DNA of 64,000 bases from Tholera decimalis (taxonomy: Eukaryota > Arthropoda > Insecta > Lepidoptera > Noctuidae), in the NCBI GenBank assembly GCA_943138885.2, contig OW964563.2, positions 10,050,597 to 10,114,596 on the forward strand, written 5' to 3'. Of the stretch, positions 42,470 through 55,008 are shown piece after piece. The first letter of the stretch is position 1; the number at the start of each line of letters is the position of its first letter. A model generated the notes under the pieces. It saw nothing but the letters and a program-made list of their open reading frames with translations. It was not told the DNA's origin and made no database searches. The position numbers and the translations under genes were made by a program.

Positions 42470-42766
42470 TAGGTTCGCGTTTGACCACCATCTCACACGT
42501 GATGATGTCGTCGAAAATAGAGCACGCTTACGACTATAGAAGTAACTTATTCACTTTTGTCTAAAGACCCCCAGGTTATAGCTATCGGGAAACACAGACT
42601 CTGGCAGGGAATTCCACTCCTTAGCCGTACACACAATGAAAGTATTCCCAAAACATTTTGTGCGTATGGGTGGGATGTTCACCATGTAACGATGGCGCAT
42701 CGCCGTTTGTCTTGTAGTCCGATGATGGAACGGGGTTGGCGGAATTAGATTGTGTAAATTTACCAC
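42470..42766 (-). pseudogene. CR1/Jockey-like ORF2 end, copy 2
   Basis: The minus frame reads VNLHNLIPPTPFHHRTTRQ, IPPIRTKCFGNTFIVCTAK and EWNSLPESVFPDSYNLGVF. A deletion shifts the frame before the usual LLLGK motif. The UTR CACCATCTCACACGTGATGA lies at the left end. No catalytic part remains. Confidence 0.7.
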
Positions 42767-42929
42767 CTACACGCTCAAGCGTTAACAAATTAATTCCTTC
42801 ATAATTTCTAATCTGATTTATCGGCTTCTGCACGTGTTGTGGTTACTACCAAAAACATACTTAAGAGAAAAAAGAAAGAAAAAGTATTTATTGCGACAGA
42901 AAACAGCGCGCAAAATAAAACCAATTACA

Positions 42930-43032
42930 AATATAACTTTGAATTTCATACAAACACTATGAAATACAAAGTTATTTTGTGTAGTTACTACAGAACCCTT
43001 AATGGGCGAGTCTGGCTCGCACTTGGCCTCTT
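42930..43032 (-). repeat. GGGTTCCGTAG-family repeat, copy 5 (end only)
   Basis: CTACAGAACCCTTAATGGGC and GGCTCGCACTTGGCC are the family's left end, seen in reverse. Confidence 0.65.
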
Positions 43033-43139
43033 TTTTTAGTGTACGTAACGGTAGCATTTCTATATCATATGTCTATAATGCTAATTAGTAATGACAGAGA
43101 AAGTGTTTTCCGAATGACGGTAAGAAATAATATCTTTAA

Positions 43140-43275
43140 CGTATTATACTGGTTGCCATTGTGGGTATACCCTGGATGAGACTGGTACATGAACGTGGAG
43201 CTTGGCACAAGCGAAGGGAGCCCTGTACCCAGCAGTGCCTGAAGTCAGGCTGTGGACGATGATGATGATTATATT
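43140..43275 (+). repeat. SINE/LINE 3' tail with (GAT)n
   Basis: CTTGGCACAAGCGAAGGGAG, TACCCAGCAGTGCCTGAAGT and GACGATGATGATGATTATAT form a common lepidopteran tail pattern. Confidence 0.5.
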
Positions 43276-43867
43276 TGTAATGCCTTTTGCGCTATCAAAC
43301 TAAAAGCAGCGTAGTCTAATCTGAATAACGGAAGAATTTTTTTTTAACCTAACATGGTCACTAACAGTATCTAACTGAAAACGGGATATTAACAATGTGT
43401 ATTTATTGTTTCGAGTTTCCGATATTTAAATTTCGACACTGTTGCAAGCGCCATAATCACGGATGAACTGAAGTGCAAAACTTCATTTCATCCGTAGTAA
43501 ATATACCATTTTAAGTTATATTGATAATTCTAGTGTTGCCCTTGAAAAGCATTCCGTATTACAGAACTAAAAGCAGGTTGGTCTTTAATATATAAACGGC
43601 GGCGTTCAATCGCTTAAACGCTTCTGCAGCTCAAAAGTACTGGGATTCTGAATACTGGGATGGTTTCTATAAACGCATCCTCGACCCTTGTTATACAGGT
43701 TGTCTTAATTCAGGGGTCAAGACCACATCGATCCCCTCAAGCAATAACTCGGTAATCGAAAAATCAAAATTTTACAGGAGAAAAGATTTTTTGATTTTAT
43801 CAAATATGTTTTAACTAGTGGGATTTTTGAAGTCATTGATGTATTAAATGGAAGCAATTTTTTGGGG
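43276..43867. other. Unassigned sequence
   Basis: No repeat ends or coding domains recognised. Confidence 0.4.
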
Positions 43868-43877
43868 AATGTTCACT

Positions 43878-44248
43878 AGGGTGTCCCGTTCATGTATGGG
43901 GAAAAAAATGAGCTACGGCTACGCAAGAGGTATCAAAAGTTGCGTTTTGACACATATATTACGATTATTATAAAATTTAATTAGATCATCTTGAGGCCTC
44001 TACCAGTCCTTGAAGTTTTTCAAATTTGCTATTTTTAGGGGTTCCTAATATAAACTATAAATCATACAAAAATAACATTTAAATGGTTTTATAAAGATAA
44101 AAAAATATAAAAAAATGCCGGTAGAACCCTCAAGATATTTTTTTATGTTTTTTTTTTTATTATTTTTACGGTAATCTAAAACTAATAATGCAACTTTTGA
44201 GGGGGCTTGAGTAGCAAAAAGCGAAAAAAAAACTTTTCTGGACACCCT
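43878..44248. mobile_element. Small MITE with 10-bp target duplication (Mutator-like?)
   Basis: AGGGTGTCC and GGACACCCT are 9-bp inverted ends of a 371-bp element. AATGTTCACT flanks both sides exactly (43868-43877, 44249-44258). A 9-10-bp duplication points to a Mutator-like transposase, but the ends are very short. There is no coding capacity. Confidence 0.85.
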
Positions 44249-44258
44249 AATGTTCACT

Positions 44259-45190
44259 GTGTCATTGATATGAAATTCCTTTTATTCAAAACCTAGTTAT
44301 TTAAGAAAAAAAAATACCTAAAATTCTATACATACATAGAATATCATGTGTGTCATGATAACTTTGTAAATATCATTAGAAAAAATCTGAAAAAAATTGC
44401 TAGGTGTATTTCGGTCTACAGATGCCAAATTTGACATAACAGCATAAAGCCCATAATAGCACATTACCGAGTTCTTGGTTGGGGGGGTCGAAATTTTTTT
44501 AAATTCAGGTTGAGTGCAGAAAATGCCTGTTCACTCTTGCTGAAATATCATAAGGTCACATTGATGTAATGTACGATTTTGTTTTAGAAATGAACGTTTA
44601 TAAGTATTATTTTACAATTTCTTGCAGTAAATTTTTCAAAACTCAAACAACCATCTCTAAATAGCGCAAAAACGGACGTTAATAAAACTAACATTATATT
44701 TAGGTGCCCCAGAGTGTACAGTCACACAACTCGAAGGAGTGTCTTTGAATGGGCGTTTAAAACGCAATAAACTAGCCTGACATTTAGTTGCTTACTTTGG
44801 AGCTATCGCGAGTTATGACCCACAACGACTGTAATTTTTCCTCACTGTAATTTTCCAGTTGAAAAACATTCAATGAAAATATGCGTAAAAATAGCTTGGA
44901 TAGACATGTGTCGTGTGCATTCTGGCCGAGAATATCTCTCCCTTTATTTGCGTGGGTGATGAAAAATGCGACTGAGATAATGTCAAGAACATGGGTAGTG
45001 AAGATATAAATAATTCTGAGAGACATGACATATTTTCATTGATTAATTACTTGTTATGCAAAGATTTTATTTGTCGAAATTGTTACTTTCGGGATTTAAG
45101 AAAAATTGCTCTACAGAAGTTTACGAAACTGTTTGCAGTTTTGTAGCGTCGTCTTCAACAGATAGCAACTATTTAGTAGATATTTTTAAT
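44259..45190. other. Unassigned sequence
   Basis: AT-rich. An 80-codon minus frame at 44784-45026 has no domain. Confidence 0.4.
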
Positions 45191-45194
45191 TTCA

Positions 45195-45370
45195 TGAAAT
45201 GTTTTGGGAATACTTTCGTTGTGTAGCTAAAGAATGGAATTTCCTGCCGGAGTCTGTGTTTCCTGATAGCAGGTTATAACCTGGGGGTCAAGAATGAATA
45301 GATTACTTCTAGGTAAGCGTGCTTAATCTTCGACCAAATCATCGCTTACCATCGCCTATATCCAATTAAA
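45195..45370 (+). pseudogene. CR1/Jockey-like ORF2 end, copy 3 (degenerate)
   Basis: ATGTTTTGGGAATACTTTCG, AATTTCCTGCCGGAGTCTGT and AGGTAAGCGTGCTTAATC match the FGNTF...EWNSLPESVF...GKR region. Deletions and a duplicated GGTTATAACC stretch shift the frame. Only about 170 bp remain. Confidence 0.6.
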
Positions 45371-45619
45371 ACAAAAGTTAAATACTATCATCATTTACCT
45401 TTTACCTAGCCTCTTCCCAACTATGTGTGGGGTGGTTTCAAGTTATATTAAGTCGATAACATTTATTTGAAGTGAATGCCTGTTTGACCTCGCAACCTAG
45501 TAACTGGTTCGCTCCATACCCCTTGAAAGTCTGTTGACATATTTTTTGTCTCTTGATGATTCGTTATGACTATCAAAGAATGGCGGTCAGGACGATTTTT
45601 TAACGTGATAATTATGTAT

Positions 45620-45770
45620 ACTATATTTATTTATTTTTTATATGCTTTATTGTACACCTCACAATATTTCAATGGATACAAAACAGAACTAGTGTACAAT
45701 AGGCCGTCTTATCACACAGGGCGATCTCTTACAGACAACCTTTGGATGGACAGAACTTAATCTAACTTAC
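45620..45770 (-). repeat. LINE 3' UTR scrap
   Basis: TTATATGCTTTATTGTACAC, TATTTCAATGGATACAAAAC and GGGCGATCTCTTACAGACAA resemble a widespread lepidopteran Jockey/RTE 3' end in reverse. Confidence 0.45.
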
Positions 45771-46755
45771 TATACAATACTATACTATATTTATGTATAA
45801 TATACCAGTCCCCATTGGATTATTTATAATATCTTGGAAGCCACCACCATGACACTGTTGTGATGGAAGCACAGAGGACAAATTACTCCAATTGTTGGCG
45901 GGCGATCGATCGAATGGGATCCTACATTTTTGCCCGCCGAAAAAAGCATAACTTGGGACATACCTTTGAAACCACCGCTGTTCGATTTAAACAAATTCAA
46001 TACAAAATTAAACCTCTATATTTTATTTTTATTCGTAAATTAAAAATCACGAGTAGTAAAAGGTTATCGACACATAATTGAGTCGTAGTACGGTTGCTTG
46101 AAGTAATTGACTTCAACTCTGTTTAAGATTACCCACCTACCTACCCCGTGTTCTTTTTCAGGTGTGGGCGGGCCACCGCTACCATTGTTTTATTATTGTG
46201 GCTTGTATTCTCATGCATATTATTAAAGAATATTATTTAGGTAATATTTTATGTGGTCGTGATAAAATAATTATACCTATGGGATTTGTAATAGCCTTAA
46301 GATACTGTATTCAATCAAACTTGTTTCAATTCTGAATTCAAGAAAATTATCAAGTTTCGGTACAATAACCTCAATATTTTACAATATTTATAAAGTTCAG
46401 ATTCTATTACAACTCGAATAATTTTAAGGTTGTTTTTTAATTTAGTGGTCGTTGAAAAATCAACCTTAAATATACCAGTCTAAAGTCGACACTTTATTTA
46501 CGGGTGACGGATTCATAGTATCTCGATATAAGTTTTCAAGCATCCGTCACAAGAATTCAGGGAAAAATAATCATGTAAATATACATAAATTAGTTTTCAA
46601 TAATAAATTAGTATGCAACTTCACTTTGGCTAACATTCTTGCAAACACATTCAATCCGCCGATTTTTGAGGTTAAGTGTTGCTTTCTGGCGTCGGCTGGT
46701 CGGATGGGTAATCATCCATTACATACAGTGTTCATTCGTTAGACTCGGATGTCAT
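45771..46755. other. Unassigned sequence
   Basis: TGACGGAT (46505) and ATCCGTCA (46542) are 8-bp inverted repeats about 30 bp apart. No domains are seen. Confidence 0.35.
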
Positions 46756-46764
46756 TTGAAGACC

Positions 46765-47035
46765 TTAAGCCGGCTCTACACGTTGGCCAACACAGTGGCG
46801 AATGTAGTGGCCAGCATATTGGCCAAGAGTTCTTGATGGCGTCCACACGTTGGAAGGTCGTTCAGTTTTCTTCGGTTCAGGCCAATGTGCGGACGTATTT
46901 ATTAAAATGGATATTGAGACGCTAACTGCTGCTTCTTGGGTTCCACAAACAATTTACGGCTTGGTAGAGCTCTATAAACCGAAAAGTTTCTTCGTTATTA
47001 GTCAGTACTGACATTTTGTTTACACTAGTTGTTAC
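46765..47035. repeat. GGCTCTACACGTTGGCC segment (possible Harbinger-type MITE end)
   Basis: AGCCGGCTCTACACGTTGGC with repeated TGGCCA and a second GTCCACACGTTGG resembles the ends of PIF/Harbinger-type insect MITEs. The opposite end is not found. A short frame from ATGGATATTGAGACGCTAAC has no domain I can name. Confidence 0.3.
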
Positions 47036-47044
47036 CGACGCGTG

Positions 47045-47505
47045 ACTATAAAAACTTTTTAACAAAAAATGAAAAGGTTTTGTATTTTCTTTTTTTTCAC
47101 ACCGCCTTCCGAAATTAAAATTATTTTTGGCTTTGTAGTGTTTTGATATGGAAGTCGGTTTTATTTTTTGCAAAAATTTTTTATTTTCGCGCTTTTTAGT
47201 GGGTCAGTGAATTTTCCAAATCGGTTCGTAAATGACGGAGTTATGCGCGAACAAAAAACGCAATGCATAGTAAACGAAAAGATCATCAACATAAATATTT
47301 TTTTAGACTTTTGTTAATTTTTCAGAAACGGCTTGTCCGATTTCGATAAAATTTTCATGGGACCATTTGGGAAGTATACCCTTTTCAACAAGAATTTTTC
47401 AATTCGGTTGGCAAGCGACGGATCTATGCCCGAACAAACATAAAAAAAAACAAACAAACATCCGAATTGAGAACCTCCTCCATTTTTAGAAGTCGGTTAG
47501 AAAAC
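47045..47505 (-). mobile_element. AACCGAC fold-back family, subfamily 2, copy 2 (one hairpin arm)
   Basis: TTAAAATTATTTTTGGCTTT and ATATGGAAGTCGGTTTTATT to AACCTCCTCCATTTTTAGAA match the 27926 copy in reverse. Only one hairpin arm is present. Confidence 0.7.
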
Positions 47506-49155
47506 TGGTACTCAGCTGCATTCATTTACACTGGAAGCTGAACCCAATATAGGAAGAAAAACTTTAGACAGGTTGATGGATAGACTTACTTAATGGAACC
47601 ATAACGCCAACTTTGTAAGACAAAGTTGTTTGAAGCAATGACGAACTTAAAACTCATTTCTTTCGGTAAAATGTGACACTTTTAAAGTTTCCTGGCATAG
47701 GAATCGTAACGGTAAAAAAAAAAATTACGAGTGCTTCCCTGCTATTAAACTTGACGCAGTGAGACAATTGCCAAAGTGCCTTAAGGTGCGTGCTCACTGT
47801 GGGTCAATGGGTATAAAATCTTGGACGGTTAAATGGACGCCTCAAGGATGAACTTGGATTTTGTGAGACATCATATTACTAAGAAGAACGTGAACATTGA
47901 TATGACGGCAAAAACTGAGATACTAAGGCAGAAGTCGTGCAACGCCTACCCCATTGAATTTCTATGGGGTCCAGAGCACGATAACTGCCAAAAAAACTAT
48001 CCTAGCATTAGACAGCTATAAGTAACATACATATGTAAATGAGGAGGCAGTTAAGTATGTTACTAATTAAGTAATAAATTTAATTTAATTTTTTTAATTT
48101 AAAATTAAGTAATAGTAGTAGTAGTAATTAAGTATGTTATTAATTAAGTTTATATGAAAAGTTTTAAATCACAGTAAATAACTGTCTGTTACGATAATCC
48201 TCTTACTTTCTATCTGATGTGCATTTTTTACTTCCTGCAAAATTTCATCGCTGCAATAAAGAAATAGCGTGCATCGCATACATGCATGGCTTGGCAGAGT
48301 AACAGATCGCGAGAATTAGTTACACCGCAGTGTGCACGCATCTTTATAATAATAAATTTCCCATTAATACTCGCACGCCATAACAATGACGATGTAATCG
48401 TTATGACGTCATTATAATGATGGCATTGTTTTTATTTTCACTTTGACGAACCAATTACTTACATGGGAAAGTGCATGTTATTGTACGTTTTAAGGAAAAT
48501 CCTGTTTTTTATACCAATCAGGTTTATTTGAATCATCAAATGGAGTATTTCTATTGAGGTTTATTTGAATCATCAAATGGGAATACCCTTGATTAAGATA
48601 AGGTTTTTTACAGATTTGTTTTTGAGGATAACTTGAGTGAGGTTTGAGGATAAATGGTATTTGATATTTTGAAGATACGACATTGTCCCTCTAGACTGGC
48701 CAGATTATTATAGCCTAACTTATGCCCGCGGCTTGGGTCATATGGAAAGTTAATTTCAGTAAAAAATATAACCTTTGTCCCTCAGTACTAACATAGCAAT
48801 ATATCCCTTAAAAGAAGAAACTATACTTATTAATACTGAATGAAATCAGGCGTTACTTTGCGAAAATCCATGCCAAACTAATACTTCAGGAAAACAGCTA
48901 GCGTTATTTTGCAAGTTGGTTATAATTAACACTTTTACGCGTAATATTTAAACTAGATGAGACCATTTTTCCACCATTTTTATATTTATCTATCTTATTA
49001 GGTAATCTATAAGATGAAGATAGAAAAATACTCAAACAATCCTATGTGTTTTTGAGTATTTTTCGTTTGTAATTTTCATATATATAGATCAACACACTTC
49101 TCACCACACACTCATACACGATAATTCGATTTTGAGTTGACCACTTCAACTCGAA
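47506..49155. other. Mostly unassigned; SINE tail scrap and a 62-codon frame
   Basis: GGTACTCAGCTGCATTCATT at 47507-47560 is a SINE family 1 tail. The frame at 47833-48021 has no recognised domain. GGTTTATTTGAATCATCAAA is duplicated at about 48518 and 48558. Confidence 0.35.
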
Positions 49156-49159
49156 ATTG

Positions 49160-49320
49160 TCAACGGAAAGTGTCAGACTTCTAGTGACTAAAAACCATCC
49201 TGTCTCCTCCTGTCCTGTGTGTATCTGTTCCTTCAGATATCCTTACGTTCCAGGGCCGTGGGATCTCGATAGAACATTCCCACAACTCTGGCAGGGTCTC
49301 CCACTAAACCTACGTCGACC
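49160..49320 (-). repeat. R1-type 3' tail
   Basis: GTGTCAGACTTCTAGTGACT, TTCCTTCAGATATCCTTACG and GATCTCGATAGAACATTCCC follow the minus-strand R1 3' UTR order. Confidence 0.58.
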
Positions 49321-49885
49321 TCTTGCGTGAACTTTGGTAAATCAGCTGTGCAGGCAGCTCTGTCGAATATTTTGAAAACTTAACAACAGCCGGACGCATG
49401 CTGACTGTTGCACCCTAGCACGGAATATTACTGCGACAGATTTTGTACGTAAATTCTTTCTCACTCTCTACTTTTTTTATTGGCCTGTTTTGGGCAATGG
49501 CCTCCACTCCTTCAATTTCTCGCGAGCTCACGCCCTCATTTCGACTTTTTTGTGATACGTATTGCTATTCTTTTTCTTTATGTCCATAGTTTTGGTAGTT
49601 AGCCCGAAAGGTTCCTTTTTACCTCCAGTAAGTATTACAACTAAACTACTTTAGAAAACTTGCGTCTATTTGAGCGCTAAGTCTTGCTCGTTCGATAGCC
49701 ACTAAGAGGGCCATCGGTGAGCGTTTGAGACTGAAACGGGCCACGTGACTTGAATGTTAATGAATGATGTAACCTCGTTTAATAAAAATTGGTCGAGCAA
49801 TTTTTTTAACTAGCTGATGGGCTTGTTGTTAGGACTAAAATACCTGGTATTAATACCATCATGAAATAAAATAATTTTATGCATA
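49321..49885. other. Unassigned sequence
   Basis: No repeats or domains recognised. Confidence 0.4.
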
Positions 49886-49887
49886 TG

Positions 49888-50112
49888 AAGAGCCTCGTTG
49901 GTCGAGTGGTCACAAGCGCAACTGCTGAGCACGAGGTTTTGGGTTCAATTCCCAGGTCGGGCAAAAAGTGCTATTGGGTTTTTCTTTCAGTAGCTGGGTA
50001 AGCTACTGGGTTATGGAGGTCAGATAGGCAGTTACTCCATGTAATACACTAATACTCAGCTGCATCCAGTTAGAGTGAAAGCTGACCCCAAAAAAGTTGG
50101 GATTAAGGCTAA
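49888..50112 (+). mobile_element. tRNA-derived SINE, family 1, copy 3 (best preserved)
   Basis: TTGGTCGAGTGGTCACAAGC (A-box side) and GGGTTCAATTCCCAGG (B box) are followed by AAAAAGTGCTATTGGGTTTT and the tail GAAAGCTGACCCCAAAAAAG...ATAATGATGA. Confidence 0.75.
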
Positions 50113-51400
50113 ACGGATAATGATGACATTTGAATTTGAATTGACCCCAAATTATCGGTTTCATATGTTTCTTGAATACCAATAATAACAAACGTGTCAC
50201 TTCACTATCAGGGTCATAACTTTCCACGTCCCTAGCCAATAAAACGATAATTCTCTTCGTTCTTCTTAATTTGAAAAATTCGGTCTCTGGTATCAGTGTA
50301 TTGAAATTTCTAATAAGCTCCACACATGTAGACATAGGATTACAAAACCCTTGCTATATCGTCCAAAGAAGCCGTGCACTCGGTATGTATATACCCTTTA
50401 AATTACACGTTGTAGATAACTTATGGTAAGTGTGTGGAAAATGGAAGGGGAACTTTATTGCAAAAACTTTACTTACAAATTATACCGATAACTTTATTAC
50501 AAATGATATTACTCGTATGATTATTACATTGTTAACTATGTTAATTGGTTTAATTAAACTGTCATCTCATAGAGCGAGCTATAGAAACTGTATTGTAGGA
50601 AACATTGTGAAATTCAATTAAGTTTTGAAAAGACTAGCCGTGGAGTTTCTTGTCGGTTCTTCTCCTTAAAGAACGATCAATTTGCAACGTGCTTAAAATT
50701 AAGGTTTAGGATTCTTAATTGAAAAAGAGATTTCTTCTTGCGCGAAAACATTTCAACTGTTATTAGGATATAAGTATTAGACAGCAGTGAGTCAACGACA
50801 CAGATACAGAATGGCTCAGATTAAACATTACAGACCTCGATACTGCATCACAGATAATATAACAAAATATATTTATTAAGGTCCTATTTATAATAAGAAA
50901 ATAAAATTATTTATATGGACTCTTTAATTTAATTTATGTGTATGTAAATTTATGTATGTAAAGATGCGCTTAATACAATAACTTATAACTCATACCAGGA
51001 TCTGGGTCAAAATGAAGACCAATAAAACGTTGAGGAAAAAGTAAAAAACATATTGATACGCCATTATAGTTATCAAAGTTGACGAGTGAAATTAAAGATT
51101 GTGAATTACAGTAGGGCTTAGGTTATCAGCTGACTGTCTTTTTATAGCGACGTATCTGGTATTATTCTGGTGGCCTGGTAGTACATAGGGTGGGCAGCAA
51201 CACCCACGGTTGCAAATATTATATATGGAATACTACGAAGTAAGCTCTTCTATTTTTATACCGCCCTGGTAATTGGGTTCGCGAAGTGACTACATAATAT
51301 ATGCAGTTTGAACTGGTGTGTGTGTTAATCAGGCGAGTTGATTGTTCGTAAAGGCACAGACATAGAATATTTTTTTTAGTGGGCGCCAAAAAATCACACC
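50113..51400. other. Unassigned; unexplained minus-strand frame
   Basis: A 110-codon minus frame (50003-50335) overlaps the SINE in its second half. The first 55-60 residues (LARDVESYDPDSEV) are outside repeats, but no domain is recognised. The rest of the interval is AT-rich. Confidence 0.35.
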
Positions 51401-51402
51401 GA

Positions 51403-52165
51403 TTTTCAACCGACGACCAAAAGAGGAGGTTAACAATTCGACGCGTATATTTTTTTTTTCTCTTTTTTTTTTTATGTATGATCACCGATTACTCGAAGAC
51501 GGCTGAACCGATTTGGAAAATTCTTTTTTTGTTTGAAAGGGTATACTTCGAAATTGATACCATTTATCACCAAGTCAGGATCTGATGATGGGATCCTGGA
51601 GAAATCGAGGGAACTCTTCAAATATTATAGGCACACCTATGGCGTTTTGGGTATTTCTTATAGTAACTTGTGCAGTTGTTCTCAAAAAATACCATTTGGG
51701 GAAGTGGAACTGATGATGAAGACCACAGATGGCCGCCGAACCTACTCAATAATAAGTATTTCGTGGATTGCGATTCGAATACTTGAATATAGATGTTAAG
51801 CACTTTATGTTCGTCACAATGCATATGGTGATGTAGAGCTGATGGTGAAGTACCAGGAGAACTCCTCAAAAATTAACGGCCCAGCATTGGGAAAAGCAAC
51901 ATTTCGAAAAAGGTTATAAGTAGTTGACATTTAGGCTCTTTTAACTAAGTAAATTAAAAATCGACCAACTAAAAAGAGTGAAATAAAAACTTTTTACCAA
52001 AAAATTAAACCGACTCCCAAAAACACTGCAAAGTGAAAAATAACTTTAATTTCGGAAGTCGGTGCCAAAAACGCAAATACAAAACTAAAGACACCGACTA
52101 CCGAAATTAAAGTTATTTTTCACTTTGCAGTGTTTTTGGGAGTCGGTTTAATTTTTTGTATCTAT
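51403..52165 (+). mobile_element. AACCGAC fold-back family, copy 2 (full)
   Basis: TTTCAACCGACGACCAAAAG starts it. Hairpin arms at about 51988-52067 and 52090-52160 end it with GGGAGTCGGTTTAATTTTTT. It closely matches 18230-18930. Confidence 0.78.
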
Positions 52166-52179
52166 ACATACTGACAACA

Positions 52180-52400
52180 AAATCAACTATTCCTCAAGTG
52201 CTTATAGGTATTTACGCGTAACTAAAACACAAACAAGTTTTTTTTGTCAGTCTGTCTTTCTCTTCATCCGGGTTAATCTCTGGAAGGGTGTAACCGATTT
52301 TAATGTGATGACTATCACTGGAATATAAAGGAGGTTAATATAGGTATAACTTTTATCCCAGAATTCCCACTTACGCGGGAAAAAGCGTATAGGTAACATC
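52180..52400 (+). repeat. Helitron-like scrap
   Basis: TCAGTCTGTCTTTCTCTTCA, GGTGTAACCGATTTTAATG and TTTTATCCCAGAATTCCCAC recall the CTAGT-ended families. The terminus is lost. Confidence 0.4.
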
Positions 52401-52429
52401 GAATGCTTATGCATTAGAATTTTTTTTTT

Positions 52430-52665
52430 TTTTTATTGAGAATAGGTTCGCGTTTGATCACTATCTCACCTGATGGTAAGCGATGATGTGGTCGAAGATG
52501 GAGCACGCTTACCTAAAAGTAACCTATTCACTCTGGACTTAAAGACTCCTAGGTTGTAGCTGTCGGGAAACACAGACTCCGGCAGGGAATTCCACTCCTT
52601 AGCCGTACGCACAATGAAGGTATTCCCAAAACGTTTTGTGCGTATGGGTGGGATGTCAATCATTA
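52430..52665 (-). pseudogene. CR1/Jockey-like ORF2 end, copy 4
   Basis: The minus frame is open for 65 codons: IDIPPIRTKRFGNTFIVRT, AKEWNSLPESVFPDSYNLG, VFKSRVNRLLLGKRAPSS. The UTR ATCACCTGATGGTAAGCGAT lies to the left, beside a T run (the poly(A) in reverse) at 52421-52435. It is 5' truncated at about 52665. Confidence 0.72.
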
Positions 52666-53254
52666 ATAGGTTTTGACATAAGAGCTTGAGTCATATCACA
52701 TTTTGCACTGCATTACAGATTGCAGTATACATTAGTACATACTTTCATTAATATCTGATGCAAAACAGTTTACAACATGTTATGTTTCAAGCGTAATCAA
52801 TTATTTTCCCATCAATCTTCTTGCAACGGTGTTGTGACGCAATATCGTGGTGGTGTCGCTAGTATGATGTATGCAGGCTGACGTATAAAAACACATGTTG
52901 TACCTATCGGTACGCAACATTTCAATGCAATTAATGTTTTGAAAATGGAATGAGTTTTACTGCACGTCCAGAAAAAAATAAAAAGAGAATTTAAAACTCG
53001 TTACTTCTTCTTGACACTACAGTTCTCTTCTTCTTGACCTCGATTTCGCTTACCATCAGGCGAGATCGAGGTCAAAACCGGGCTCATCCGTAATAAAAAA
53101 TAATTAGACATATTATTTTACAACAATACAGGGCCTGGGCTAGGTACATAATTATAGTCACGCATGCACGTACACACACAAGCACAGACTCACGGCCACA
53201 CTCGCACAAACCTGGTACTTAGTTGACTGACAAATTTTCGTTTATATTTTTATG
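52666..53254. other. Mostly unassigned; CR1/Jockey-like UTR scrap at 53035-53097
   Basis: CGCTTACCATCAGGCGAGAT is the LINE tail in plus orientation. CACGTACACACACAAGCACA low complexity lies near 53170. Confidence 0.4.
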
Positions 53255-53968
53255 TTTTAGGGTTCCGTAGCCGAATGGCAAAAAACGGAACCCTTATAGT
53301 TTCGACATGTCTGTCCGTCTGTCTGTCTGTCCGTCCGTCCGTATGTCACAGCCATTTTATTCCGAAACTATTAGGACTATACATGTAAAACTTGGTAGGT
53401 ATTCTGTGAACCGCTTTCCGATTTTAAGAGAAAATTTAAAAAATATTTAAAATAAAGGGGGCTCCCCATACATGGAACTGAAACAGAAAATATTTTTTTT
53501 CATGAAAGCTATACGTGTGTGATATTTATAGACAGGTCTTTAAAAATGATATTATGGTTTTTAAAATGACTTTTTCATAAAGTTAATCGTTTAAAAGAAT
53601 ATACGCTTCCAAAGTGGTAAAATGTGTATCCCCCCCCCCCCCCCTCTAACTTCTATAATAATGAAGTGAAAAATCTAAAAAAAAAACCATATGTTGTAGA
53701 CCTTAATATAAACTTTCAACCAAAATTAGTTTGAACGAGATCGAGTCAGCAGTTTTTGAGATACAGTATATTTTATAAAACCGCAAATATAACTTTGTAA
53801 TTCATACAAATACTATGAAAAACAAAGTTATTTGGCGTAGTTGTAAAAATTTTAAATAAGGATTTTTGATTATTTTTTTTAATAAATATATTAAGTATGT
53901 TATATTTATTATAGTTACTACGGAACCCTTCATGGTCGAGTCCGACTCGCACTTGGCCATTTTTTTTT
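53255..53968 (-). repeat. GGGTTCCGTAG-family repeat, copy 6
   Basis: TTTTAGGGTTCCGTAGCCGA to ACTACGGAACCCTTCATGGT and GACTCGCACTTGGCCA. It includes a run of about 15 C at 53631-53645 that varies from copy 3. Confidence 0.78.
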
Positions 53969-54436
53969 ATCTCTTACTTTTAGACTTATTTTTGCATCAC
54001 CTCCTGAGAAAGGGAATCTCCTGTAATACAATTTTATCACATATAACTAGAGTCTCGGACTGCATTAGTTTTTGTTACTTATTTTCAGTGCAAATAAAGA
54101 CTTATTATTAACTTACTTGTTTACCAAGATATATATTTTCTATTGAGTTCTTTTAACCGTGTTTGAAATCAATGGCCTGGCACGCGATAGTGGCAAGACG
54201 AAGGTGAGACCGAGCGGTATATCTTTATTTCCATGGAAGACGGGTAAGCCACTTCTGTAGTGTGTCATGCTTGTCATTCGTGTTGTATGTCAAACCGCAA
54301 GTGGTGATATAATAACCTCGTCGGCTAATATGTATTGCGATTGCTTATATGTTGGTAAAAGGACAGTTTACACGCATACTTCACGAGCGTTAAGGCCCGT
54401 TTTTTTGCCCTTGGACAGAGGTTAAGCGTTGCATTA
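53969..54436. other. Unassigned sequence
   Basis: No repeat ends or domains recognised. Confidence 0.4.
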
Positions 54437-54444
54437 GAACGTGG

Positions 54445-55000
54445 CAGGGATGTTATGGATATGAAATTTCGGATACGGATTGGATACGGATATAGGAATT
54501 ATTATTATACCGGATACGGATACGGATATGAAATTGTTTCGGATTATCCGTTAGTTTCGGATAATTTCGGTTACGAATATTAGATTTTTAAGGAATTTGA
54601 AAAGTAAAATACAAATAGATACATCATACCATAACGCACTATCTCATCTCATGTAATGATGTATTAAATTTTATAACGCGAGGTGTTCCTTACAATAACC
54701 ATCGTGTGGCGCTTCATTACGCGTCATGTTTGGAGTCATGGTGTAATGCAACATTCCCTGGTACTAAATGTAATGTCATATAACATCACTTTCTAACGCA
54801 CTGTTTTGCGCATGTCTACTTGTGTTACGCCGCCGTCCGGCCGATCAAAACAACTTGTCATAACGTGTCTCAATTAGGCTCCGCCCCTATCCGATATTAT
54901 CCGAAACTTTTATTTCGGATTCGGTTACGGTTACGGATAATTTTTTATATCGGATATCCGAAAGTTTCGGTTACGGTTACGGAGCTCCCTAACATCCCTG
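54445..55000. mobile_element. hAT-type MITE with GGATACGGAT arrays and 8-bp TSD
   Basis: CAGGGATGTTA and TAACATCCCTG bound 556 bp except for the base at position 12. GAACGTGG flanks both ends exactly (54437-54444, 55001-55008). Subterminal CGGATACGGAT and CGGTTACGGTTACGG arrays mirror the layout of the 11821 element with a different motif. Confidence 0.85.
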
Positions 55001-55008
55001 GAACGTGG

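Noticed and set aside
50003..50335. 110-codon minus ORF as a gene
   Set aside because: The second half is antisense SINE. The first half has no recognised domain or supporting context.
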